11,988 bases of DNA from an uncultured Novosphingobium sp. (lineage in GTDB: Bacteria > Pseudomonadota > Alphaproteobacteria > Sphingomonadales > Sphingomonadaceae), in the NCBI GenBank assembly GCA_946886075.1, contig CAMPHR010000060.1, forward strand, positions 1 to 11,988. The letters are read 5' to 3'. Shown here piece after piece: positions 1 through 6,452 of the stretch. Numbering within the stretch: position 1 is the first letter of the stretch; each line of letters opens with the position of its first letter. The translations under genes and the position numbers were made by a program. The notes below the pieces were generated by a model. It was given only the letters and a program-made list of their open reading frames with translations. It was not told the origin of the DNA and did not search any database.

Positions 1-65
1 AGCTCGCGCCGGGCGTGACGGCGGAGGAAGTCGCCGCTAAGACCACGGCTCATTATTTGAGCTGA
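1..65 (+). CDS. C-terminal end of a probable CoA-transferase beta subunit (partial)
   Basis: In the frame beginning at base 3 the sequence reads LAPGVTAEEVAAKTTAHYLS and then a TGA at 63-65; the other two frames stop within 40 bases. From memory of the family, an 'APGV..EEV.AKT.A' ending is typical of the B subunit of 3-oxoacid (succinyl-CoA:acetoacetate) CoA-transferases, which move CoA between acyl groups in ketone-body and aromatic degradation. Only 20 residues are visible, so the exact substrate cannot be told. The stop codon overlaps the Shine-Dalgarno sequence of the HIT gene that follows, which suggests they share a transcript. The open frame and tight junction make a real gene end fairly certain; the family name is a recollection. 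Confidence 0.45.
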   Translation, partial: LAPGVTAEEVAAKTTAHYLS

Positions 66-75
66 GGACTGTGGC

Positions 76-516
76 ATGAGCCTTGAGGGCACCTATGACG
101 AAGGCAATGTCTTTGCATTGATCCTGCAGGGCAAAATCCCTTCGACCAGGCTGTATGAGGATGTGCATACTTATGCCTTCCTCGATATCCAGCCGCAGTC
201 GAAGGGACATAGCCTGGTCATTTCCAAATGGTCGAAGGCGCGCAACATCCTGGAGATCGAGGATGAGGCGCTGGCGCAGGTGATGGCGACGGTGAAGAAG
301 GTCGCGGCGGCCACGACCAAGGCGCTGGACCCCGATGGCATCCATATCGCGCAGTTCAACGGCGCGCCTGCCGGGCAGACTGTGTTTCATCTGCATGTCC
401 ATATCGTGCCGCGCTGGACCGGTGGCCCGATGGGATTTTCCGCGCATGCACAGGGCAATTTCGCTGATCCGGCAGCTTTGGAAGCGCTGGCGGAAGAGAT
501 TCGTGGCGCATTCTGA
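76..516 (+). CDS. HIT family protein (HinT-like nucleotide hydrolase)
   Basis: This 146-residue protein has the histidine-triad signature HLHVH at residues 105-109, followed by IVPR, within the usual context QFNGAPAGQTVFHLHVHIVP (residues 93-112). The N-terminal FALILQGKIPSTRLYED and the FLDIQPQSKGHSLVI segment (35-49) are also standard for the HinT branch. Family members hydrolyse purine nucleoside phosphoramidates and related adenylylated substrates in the cytoplasm, with the middle histidine of the triad acting as nucleophile. Length matches the family. The ATG at 76 is supported by TGAGGA at 63-68, seven bases upstream, which overlaps the stop of the preceding gene. A 42-base gap separates it from the glycosyltransferase downstream. 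The family is near certain; the cellular substrate is unknown. Confidence 0.93.
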   Translation: MSLEGTYDEGNVFALILQGKIPSTRLYEDVHTYAFLDIQPQSKGHSLVISKWSKARNILEIEDEALAQVMATVKKVAAATTKALDPDGIHIAQFNGAPAGQTVFHLHVHIVPRWTGGPMGFSAHAQGNFADPAALEALAEEIRGAF

Positions 517-558
517 GTTGCGTGCGTTTCATGACCAAGCCGGTGGAGACGCGCTGAC

Positions 559-1857
559 ATGGCGCTGAAGCCCTTCAAGGCGCCCGGCGCGCGGCTGGCG
601 CTGCGGTCGAAACCGGCGAGAAGCTATGTCGCGGCGGCCGATGGCAAGGCGGAGATCATCCTCGACATATCGCGCTTGCTGTCGCGCAGCTTCCATGCGG
701 CGCCGACCGGCATCGACCGGGTCGAATATGTCTATGCGCGCGAATTGCTGGAGCGGATTCCCGAGCGGTTGGCCTTTGCCGCCGTGCATCCGGCGGGCGG
801 CTATTATGGGCGGCTGAATGGCGCGGCGGTGCGGCAGTTCCTGGCGTTCACGGCGGCGCGCTGGCGCAACAGCAGTGCCAAGGATGAGGCAGCGGGACGG
901 GCGGCGGTGATCCGGCACCTGATCGCGTTGCGGCCGCGCCCGGTGCCGCGTGCGCGGAGCCCGCGCGTCTATCTGCAAGTGTCGCCGCATCATCTGGATG
1001 ATCCGGATCAGGTGGGTGCGATCCTGCGGGCGGAAGGCGCGCGTTTCGTGACGCTGGTGCATGATGTAATCCCGCTTACTCATCCGGAGTTCGCGCGGCC
1101 GCAGGGGGCGGCGGAACATCGGCGGCGGATCCGCACGATCGACCGCTATGCCGACGGCATCATCGGCAACAGCCAAGCGACGATCGACGCGCTTGGGCCC
1201 TTCATGACGCGGAGCATGGAGGGGCGCAGCCTGTGCGTCGCGCATTTCGGCGCGGACCCGCCCGACATTTTCGGGGGCGAGAGCCACTCGGTGCCGTCGC
1301 GGCCCTATTTCGTCTATATCTCGACCATCGAGCCGCGAAAGAACCATCTGCTGCTGCTCAATGTGTGGCGGCGTCTGGTGGAGCGGTTGGGCGATCAGGC
1401 TCCGGTGCTGGTGCTGATCGGCCGCCGAGGTTGGGAAAATGAGAATGTCGTCGACATGCTGGAGCGCGCGGAAATCCTGCGCGGCCATGTGATCGAAGCG
1501 GGCAGCGTGCCGGATACAGAGATGCACGCGCTGGTCGCGGGCGCACGGGCGATGTTGATGCCGTCGTTCGAGGAAGGGTTCGGTATCCCGGTGATCGAAG
1601 CGCTGTCCGTGGGCGTGCCGGTGATTTGCAGCGATATCGTCGCGCATCGGGAGGTCGGGGGAGAGGCTCCGGATTATCTCGATCCGCTCGACGGGCTTGG
1701 CTGGATGCGGTTGATCGAGGCCTATGCAATGGCGGATTCGCCCGAGCGTGAGGCGCAGGCGGCGCGTATCAAGGCATGGCGCGCGCCGCAGTGGCGGGAC
1801 TATTTCGACATCATCATGCAGTTGCTGGACGACGTGACGGCGCCCGCCCCGGCTTGA
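559..1857 (+). CDS. Glycosyltransferase, GT4/group 1 type
   Basis: This 432-residue protein should have a GT-B fold and transfer a sugar from a nucleotide sugar to a growing polysaccharide or lipid-linked acceptor. The N-terminal acceptor half contains ILDISRLL (34-41), TGIDRV (50-55) and TLVHDVIPLTHPEF (165-178), seen in glycosyltransferases of bacterial surface polysaccharide loci. The donor half has STIEPRKNH (255-263) and EEGFGIPVIEAL (338-349), which supplies the E-x7-E pair (E339, E347) that contacts the donor in GT4 enzymes. No signal peptide or membrane segment is seen. A GGTGGAG stretch at 542-548 lies 10 bases before the ATG. It sits directly upstream of kpsC and kpsS in the same direction, so a role in capsule or exopolysaccharide synthesis is likely. 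The sugar is unknown; mannose would be a guess. Confidence 0.9.
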   Translation: MALKPFKAPGARLALRSKPARSYVAAADGKAEIILDISRLLSRSFHAAPTGIDRVEYVYARELLERIPERLAFAAVHPAGGYYGRLNGAAVRQFLAFTAARWRNSSAKDEAAGRAAVIRHLIALRPRPVPRARSPRVYLQVSPHHLDDPDQVGAILRAEGARFVTLVHDVIPLTHPEFARPQGAAEHRRRIRTIDRYADGIIGNSQATIDALGPFMTRSMEGRSLCVAHFGADPPDIFGGESHSVPSRPYFVYISTIEPRKNHLLLLNVWRRLVERLGDQAPVLVLIGRRGWENENVVDMLERAEILRGHVIEAGSVPDTEMHALVAGARAMLMPSFEEGFGIPVIEALSVGVPVICSDIVAHREVGGEAPDYLDPLDGLGWMRLIEAYAMADSPEREAQAARIKAWRAPQWRDYFDIIMQLLDDVTAPAPA

Positions 1858-1872
1858 CGCGCTCGCCGGGGC
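1846..1872. repeat. Perfect 8-bp inverted repeat spanning the glycosyltransferase stop codon
   Basis: GCCCCGGC at 1846-1853 is the exact reverse complement of GCCGGGGC at 1865-1872, with an 11-base loop that contains the TGA stop of the glycosyltransferase gene. The hairpin is very GC-rich, but the nearest T run (1901-1905) lies 28 bases further on, so it is not a standard Rho-independent terminator. It could slow transcription or protect an mRNA end between the glycosyltransferase and kpsC, or be chance in GC-rich DNA. Confidence 0.4.
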
Positions 1873-1935
1873 TGCGCATGAAAGCCTTTGTGACAATTGC
1901 TTTTTCGCCGGGTGCGGACGGGATTTGACGAAGTG

Positions 1936-3525
1936 ATGCCGCTGCCCTTCCTGCGATCGCCGCCCTTTCCAGGCGTTGCCCCGCATGTGGCGGCGGTGAG
2001 TGTCCTGCGCGAGCAGGCGGGCGACCCGGACGAGGTGCCGGACAGCGTCATCGATGCGATCGCGGCGGCGCGGGTGGGGGGAGCCTATTGGGGCCGTCAG
2101 CGGGATGGCGTGAAGCTGGTGGCGCGGGCGGGGTGCCGCTTTTCCCGCGAGGGCTTGAACCGGGATGAGATCGTCATTTTGCCCGTGCGGCAGTCTGGCA
2201 AGGCCTATGATCCCTGGGCGTTGGTGGCGCAGGCGCGGTCCGTCCATGCTGCGGTTGATGATGAGCTGGCCATCATCGCGGGGATGCTGGGCGTTGCCGT
2301 GCATGGCCTTGATGGCGAAGTGATCGCGCCTGAGCGGCTTCGGCTGGCGGCGAAGCGGGCGGTGGCGGCGGCCAGTTATCGGGATTGTTTTACCGGCGAG
2401 GGGGTGGGTGCCGAGCAAGCTGTCGCGCAGCTGGCGGAGTGGGGCCGTCACCTGCAAGCCAACAAGCATATCGCGGCGGCCAGCGGCATGGCCTTCTGGA
2501 AGCGTGACGCGATGCGGCGGTTCCTGTGGGACGGAGTGCAGTCGCCGCCTTTCCTGTCCCCGCTTGCCGGTGTGCGGCGCGCGCGGCGAGAAGGCGGGGC
2601 GCTGGCGGTGTGGCCCTCGCGGGCGCCGTCATCCTTGCAGGCGGATGCGCCGGATATTGTGGTGGCGCGGGTCGAGGATGGCTTTTTGCGATCGAAGGGA
2701 CTGGGGGCCGCGCTGACGCCGCCGGGGTCTGTCGTGATCGACCGGTCGGGCATCTATTATGATGCGGGCAGGCCGAGCGACCTCGAAACGCTGCTTGCGA
2801 CCCTTGATTTTCCCCCGGCGCTTGTCGAGCGGGCGCGGCGGTTACGCGCCATGATTAAGGCGGCGGGCGTCACCAAATATGGGCAGGATGCGGGGCGGAT
2901 GCCGAATCTGCCCGCTGGCAAACGCACGCTGCTTGTGGTGGGTCAGGTGGAGGATGACCTGTCGGTCCAGCTTGGCGGCGCTGGCGTCGAGGGCAATCTG
3001 GGGCTGTTGCAGCGGGCACGGGAGGCCGAGCCTGACGCTTACATCATATACCGGCCCCATCCCGATGTGCAGGCCGGGCTGAGGCGTGGGCATCTGAGCG
3101 ATGCGGTGGTGCATGAGCATGCCGATGCGCTGGACAGCGGCGCGCCGCTGATGGCGCTGGTGCAGGCGGTGGACGAGGTGCATGTGCTATCGTCGCTTAC
3201 CGGGTTCGAGGCGCTGCTGCGCGATCGGCCCGTGACGGTGCATGGCATGCCATTTTATGCGGGATGGGGGCTGACGCGCGACCTTGCCGAGCCCAATCCG
3301 CGACGGGGGCGCAGCCTGACCATCGATCAGCTTGTGGCGGCCGCCCTCATTCTCTATCCTCGTTATCTGGACCCGATAACTTGTCTGCCTTGCGGCCCCG
3401 AAATCATGGTAGAGCGTTTGGGTGGTGGATCGACGTCATCAACTTCATGGCTGATCCGAATGCGGACGCTACAGGGGAAAATTAGAAGATTTATGACTGT
3501 GTCTGCCGAGCATCTCCATGGCTGA
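1936..3525 (+). CDS. kpsC: KpsC-like capsule linker beta-Kdo transferase
   Basis: KpsC is a cytoplasmic enzyme that extends the beta-linked Kdo chain joining capsular polysaccharide to its lipid anchor, using CMP-Kdo. Here one complete module is visible: VEDGFLRSKGLG (246-257), GIYYDAGRPSDLE (272-284), GQVEDD (336-341), YRPHPDV (372-378), SSLTGFEALL (419-428), GMPFYAGWGLT (437-447) and YPRYLDP (474-480). This matches the second module of classical KpsC. The first 165 residues are too short for a full first module and keep only weak echoes such as VHAAVDDELAIIAGMLG (103-119). At 529 residues it is shorter than the roughly 670 of E. coli KpsC. I chose the ATG at 1936 because the frame also opens at a TTG (1897) that would add 13 unconvincing residues; the Shine-Dalgarno is weak. 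The C-terminal 30 residues look unconserved. It overlaps kpsS by 8 bases. Confidence 0.9.
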   Translation: MPLPFLRSPPFPGVAPHVAAVSVLREQAGDPDEVPDSVIDAIAAARVGGAYWGRQRDGVKLVARAGCRFSREGLNRDEIVILPVRQSGKAYDPWALVAQARSVHAAVDDELAIIAGMLGVAVHGLDGEVIAPERLRLAAKRAVAAASYRDCFTGEGVGAEQAVAQLAEWGRHLQANKHIAAASGMAFWKRDAMRRFLWDGVQSPPFLSPLAGVRRARREGGALAVWPSRAPSSLQADAPDIVVARVEDGFLRSKGLGAALTPPGSVVIDRSGIYYDAGRPSDLETLLATLDFPPALVERARRLRAMIKAAGVTKYGQDAGRMPNLPAGKRTLLVVGQVEDDLSVQLGGAGVEGNLGLLQRAREAEPDAYIIYRPHPDVQAGLRRGHLSDAVVHEHADALDSGAPLMALVQAVDEVHVLSSLTGFEALLRDRPVTVHGMPFYAGWGLTRDLAEPNPRRGRSLTIDQLVAAALILYPRYLDPITCLPCGPEIMVERLGGGSTSSTSWLIRMRTLQGKIRRFMTVSAEHLHG

Positions 3526-4786
3526 CGGCCAAGCCAAGACCTTCCTTTTCCTGCAGGGACCGCATGGCCCCTTTTTCGCGATGCTGGCCGATGCCTTGCA
3601 AGCGCGGGGGCATGGCGCGCTGCGGATCAACATCAATGGCGGCGACAAGGTCGATTGGCCGGGGGAGGCGACGGATTATCGCGGGTCTTTCCGCAACTGG
3701 CCGCTCTTCTTCGACGATTTCATCGTCCAGCATGGCGTCACTGACCTGATCCTCTATGGCGATTGCCGCCCCTATCATGCGTCGGCGCACAAGATGGCGC
3801 GGTTGCGCGGGCTTCGCGTCCATGTGTTGGAGGAAGGCTATATCCGGCCGGATTTCATGACGCTGCAAGAGGACGGGGTGAACGGCAATTCGACGCTGCC
3901 GCTCGACCCGCAATGGTTCCTGGATCAGGCGATGGGTCTGCCGCCGGAGGGTGGGCGGGAGCCGCAAATCCCTTCGACCTTCCGTCGGCGCGCGGTGAAC
4001 ACGACGCGCAACGGGCTCGCGTCGGCTATGATGTGGCCGGTCTTTCCCTTTTACCGCACGCACCGGCCGCAAAGCTTCCTGTTGGAAGCGGCGGGATGGT
4101 TCAAGAAACTGATGCTGCGCAAGCGCGACATACGCCTGTCGCGGGCACAGTGGGAGACGGTCCGGGACAAGCCCTATTTCGCCCTGCCGCTGCAGCTGGA
4201 TTCAGACTATCAGATTCGCGTGCATTCGCCGTTCGGCAACATGCGCGCGGCGCTGCGGTTCGTGATCAAGAGCTTTGCCCGCTATGCCCCGGAGGGCACA
4301 TATCTGCTGGTGAAGCGCCATCCGCTGGATTCAGGACTGGTCGCTTGGGAACGGCTGACGCGACGGCTTGCGTCCCGTTATGGGGTGGCGGATCGGGTCT
4401 ACTATCTGGCTGACCTTGATATCGCGCAAGTCGTTGGGCGGTCGCTGGGCGTGGTGACGGTCAACAGCACTGTCGGCACGCTGGCGCTCAACAAGGGCAA
4501 GCCGGTGCTGGTGCTGGGGCATGCCGTCTACAAGGTGCCGGGCGTTGTCTACAAGGGGACGTTGGATGAGTTCTGGCTCGATCCGGGCGCGCCGGACCAG
4601 ACGCTCTATGCCGCATTCCGCCGGGTGCTGATCGATCGCTGCCTCATTCGGGGCGGTCTGCTGAGCGATCAGGGGCTCGACATGCTGGTGAACAACTCGG
4701 TGGAACGGTTGTGCGGTGGGGCACGGATGGCGGAGCGCGGTGCCGATGCGCCCATGCGGCGGATCAATCTGGCGCGGGTCAGCTAA
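3518..4786 (+). CDS. kpsS: KpsS-like capsule linker Kdo transferase
   Basis: This 422-residue protein is recognised by FLQGPHGPFF (11-20), YGDCRPYH (80-87), EEGYIRPD (105-112), VKRHPLD (265-271), VNSTVGTLAL (315-324) and GKPVLVLGHAVYKVPG (327-342). In group 2 capsule systems KpsS adds the first beta-Kdo to phosphatidylglycerol, after which KpsC extends the linker; the finished glycolipid is exported by an ABC system. Length is close to the E. coli protein (about 390). The start lies inside the end of kpsC, with an 8-base overlap and no strong Shine-Dalgarno, so translation is probably coupled. No kpsM/T/D/E export genes are in this window and must lie elsewhere. The 3' end overlaps the end of the convergent kinase gene by 8 bases. 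The call is secure at family level. Confidence 0.92.
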   Translation: MADGQAKTFLFLQGPHGPFFAMLADALQARGHGALRININGGDKVDWPGEATDYRGSFRNWPLFFDDFIVQHGVTDLILYGDCRPYHASAHKMARLRGLRVHVLEEGYIRPDFMTLQEDGVNGNSTLPLDPQWFLDQAMGLPPEGGREPQIPSTFRRRAVNTTRNGLASAMMWPVFPFYRTHRPQSFLLEAAGWFKKLMLRKRDIRLSRAQWETVRDKPYFALPLQLDSDYQIRVHSPFGNMRAALRFVIKSFARYAPEGTYLLVKRHPLDSGLVAWERLTRRLASRYGVADRVYYLADLDIAQVVGRSLGVVTVNSTVGTLALNKGKPVLVLGHAVYKVPGVVYKGTLDEFWLDPGAPDQTLYAAFRRVLIDRCLIRGGLLSDQGLDMLVNNSVERLCGGARMAERGADAPMRRINLARVS

Positions 4787-5606
4787 GGACGGGGAGCCCA
4801 GCGCTGCGTAGGGCCTTGTTGAGGTAGCGGGTGAAGGCTGCGTTGCGCACCGGGGGACGGGCGCGGAGCCAAGCCAGCGCGACGATGGGACGCCATAGGG
4901 AAAGCGCTTTGGGGGTGACGCCGCTTTGCTGGCAGTAGGCGCGGCCAAGTTGCCGTGCGGCCCAATCGCGCCAGATGTTGGTGATGAGGTCGGTGGGGCC
5001 TTCGCCGAAGCGCATGAGCATTTCGCTTCGGACGGCGTCGGCGGCGGGCGCGCCGATTGCAGCCTTGGCCCAATCGAGGATCACCAATCCATTATCGCTC
5101 ACCAAGATATTGTCGATGTGGAAATCGCCATGGAGAAGCTGGTCGCCGTCGGGGAGGCGGGCGAGATAATGTTTGGCGGCGCTTTTGAGGCTTTCCGGGG
5201 CTGGGCCATAGTCGATGTCCGTTTGCAGGACGGACTTGACCGTGCGCAGCCCTGACGCGGGTTGGCTATGGACGCTGTGCAGAAGGCCCGCCATGTCGCG
5301 CAAGAGAGATGCGGCTGACAGCGGCTGCTTGCGGATAGCGCGGGCGATCGAGACGCCGCTGACCTCGGGATAGAGGAGGGCGCGCTTGTCTTCCACCTCG
5401 ACGCGAGCGCGGGGCGCGGATGTCGGGACACCCAGAGACGATGCCAGCTTCGCTGCCGTCATTTCGCGGTCGATCATCTCTTCCGACACAGCGTCGTGGA
5501 AGATCTTGATGACTTCTCCGTTTCCGATGCGGAAGACCTCCGAGCTCTTGCCGCGGCCGAGCAGCAGCCAATCGCTTCCTTTTTCCAACGGCATGCGCTG
5601 TGTCAT
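4779..5606 (-). CDS. Small-molecule kinase of the aminoglycoside phosphotransferase (APH) family
   Basis: Counting from the ATG at 5606 this is a 275-residue protein with a protein-kinase-like fold. It shows a glycine-containing loop LLLGRGKSSEVF (14-25), a likely ATP-binding lysine in EVIKIFH (K34), the Brenner/APH catalytic motif HGDFHIDN (159-166, catalytic D161) and the metal-binding DW of ILDWAKA (D178). Family members phosphorylate small metabolites such as aminoglycosides, homoserine, choline or sugars; nothing here identifies the substrate, and resistance should not be assumed. It lies tail-to-tail with kpsS, the two coding ends overlapping by 8 bases. The start is uncertain: the frame also opens at TTG 5639 and ATG 5624, and ATG 5594 is possible. 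AGAGGA lies almost against the 5606 ATG. All essential kinase motifs look intact. Confidence 0.82.
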   Translation of the reverse strand: MTQRMPLEKGSDWLLLGRGKSSEVFRIGNGEVIKIFHDAVSEEMIDREMTAAKLASSLGVPTSAPRARVEVEDKRALLYPEVSGVSIARAIRKQPLSAASLLRDMAGLLHSVHSQPASGLRTVKSVLQTDIDYGPAPESLKSAAKHYLARLPDGDQLLHGDFHIDNILVSDNGLVILDWAKAAIGAPAADAVRSEMLMRFGEGPTDLITNIWRDWAARQLGRAYCQQSGVTPKALSLWRPIVALAWLRARPPVRNAAFTRYLNKALRSAGLPVLS

Positions 5607-5682
5607 TTCCTCTGCTCTATGCATTTGCCGATCGCTCAATTGATGGTAGCTGCGCGCACATGGGTTTCAGGAGCTTGGCCTA

Positions 5683-6429
5683 ATGAAAGAGTTGATCGCC
5701 TTCGATCTCGACGGAACGCTGGCGGAAAGCAAGCAGCCTCTGGGCGAAGAGATGGGAGAGGCGCTGGCCGACCTGTTGACGGTGGCGCATGTCGCGGTGA
5801 TTTCCGGGGGTGACTGGCCGCAGTTCGACAAGCAGGTCGCGAGCCGCCTGCCCGCGCGGGCGGACCGGTCGCGGCTGTGGCTGATGCCGACGACCGGGAC
5901 CAAGCTCTACACGCATCAGGACGGGGCCTGGACCCCAGTCTATGCTGAACTGTTCGACGAAGCGCAGAAGCAGAACATCCTCGCGGCCTTCGACCAGTCG
6001 CTGGAAGCCACCGGATTTGTACCGGAAGAGACGTGGGGAGAGCGGATCGAGGATCGCGGCAGCCAGATCACCTTTTCCGCGCTCGGCCAGCAGGCGCCTA
6101 TCCACGCCAAGGAAGGGTGGGACCCGGACTTCGCCAAGCGCCGCATCATCCAGGCCGACCTGCGCGAGCGGTTGCCCGGCCTGTCGATCAACATGGGCGG
6201 CGCGACGTCGATCGACATCACGCGCGAGGGCGTGGACAAGGCCTATGGCCTCAAGAAGCTGCGCGACGCGAGTGGCATTGCTCTGGATGCGATGATGTTC
6301 ATCGGCGACGCGATCTTCCCGGGGGGCAATGACTATCCGGCCAAGGAACTGGGGCTGGACACGGTGCGCGTGCGTGATCCGGAAGAAACGCTGGCGGTCA
6401 TCGCTGCCATCGTCGCCTGCCAGAAGTGA
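5683..6429 (+). CDS. HAD-IIB family protein resembling eukaryotic-type phosphomannomutase
   Basis: This 248-residue protein has all HAD motifs: FDLDGT (7-12, nucleophile D8 and acid/base D10), SGG (41-43), the lysine of GVDKAYGL (K186) and the acidic GDAIFPGGND (208-217). The cap region and the phrase GGATSIDITREGVDKAYG (172-189) resemble the alpha-phosphomannomutase (PMM1/PMM2) branch more than general phosphatases. Members of that branch interconvert mannose-6-phosphate and mannose-1-phosphate for GDP-mannose; bacterial relatives are often annotated only as HAD-IIB hydrolases. The ATG at 5683 follows AGGAG at 5669-5673 with a nine-base spacer. It is divergent from the kinase gene and lies 23 bases upstream of the NasA-like gene in the same direction. 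Mutase activity is inference; a simple sugar phosphatase is the alternative. Confidence 0.85.
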   Translation: MKELIAFDLDGTLAESKQPLGEEMGEALADLLTVAHVAVISGGDWPQFDKQVASRLPARADRSRLWLMPTTGTKLYTHQDGAWTPVYAELFDEAQKQNILAAFDQSLEATGFVPEETWGERIEDRGSQITFSALGQQAPIHAKEGWDPDFAKRRIIQADLRERLPGLSINMGGATSIDITREGVDKAYGLKKLRDASGIALDAMMFIGDAIFPGGNDYPAKELGLDTVRVRDPEETLAVIAAIVACQK

Positions 6430-6452
6430 AACGGGCTGGCTGAACCGACAGG

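Noticed and set aside
1854..1882. Possible promoter with TTGACG as a -35 before kpsC.
   Set aside because: The hexamer at a 17-base spacing (CATGAA) matches the -10 consensus at only three positions, and the -35 overlaps a coding end and hairpin.
1897..1935. Upstream TTG start for kpsC, adding 13 residues.
   Set aside because: The extra residues look like translated leader, and the ATG at 1936 gives an N-terminus that fits related short KpsC proteins as I recall them.
529..2469. A 646-residue open frame on the minus strand opposite the glycosyltransferase and kpsC.
   Set aside because: It is rich in Arg, His and Pro, has no recognisable motif, and lies entirely antisense to two genes with strong family signatures. 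Long antisense frames are expected at this GC content.
4779..5606. Reading the APH-type kinase as an antibiotic resistance gene.
   Set aside because: The family is broad and the chromosomal, capsule-linked setting with no mobile element gives no support for a resistance role.
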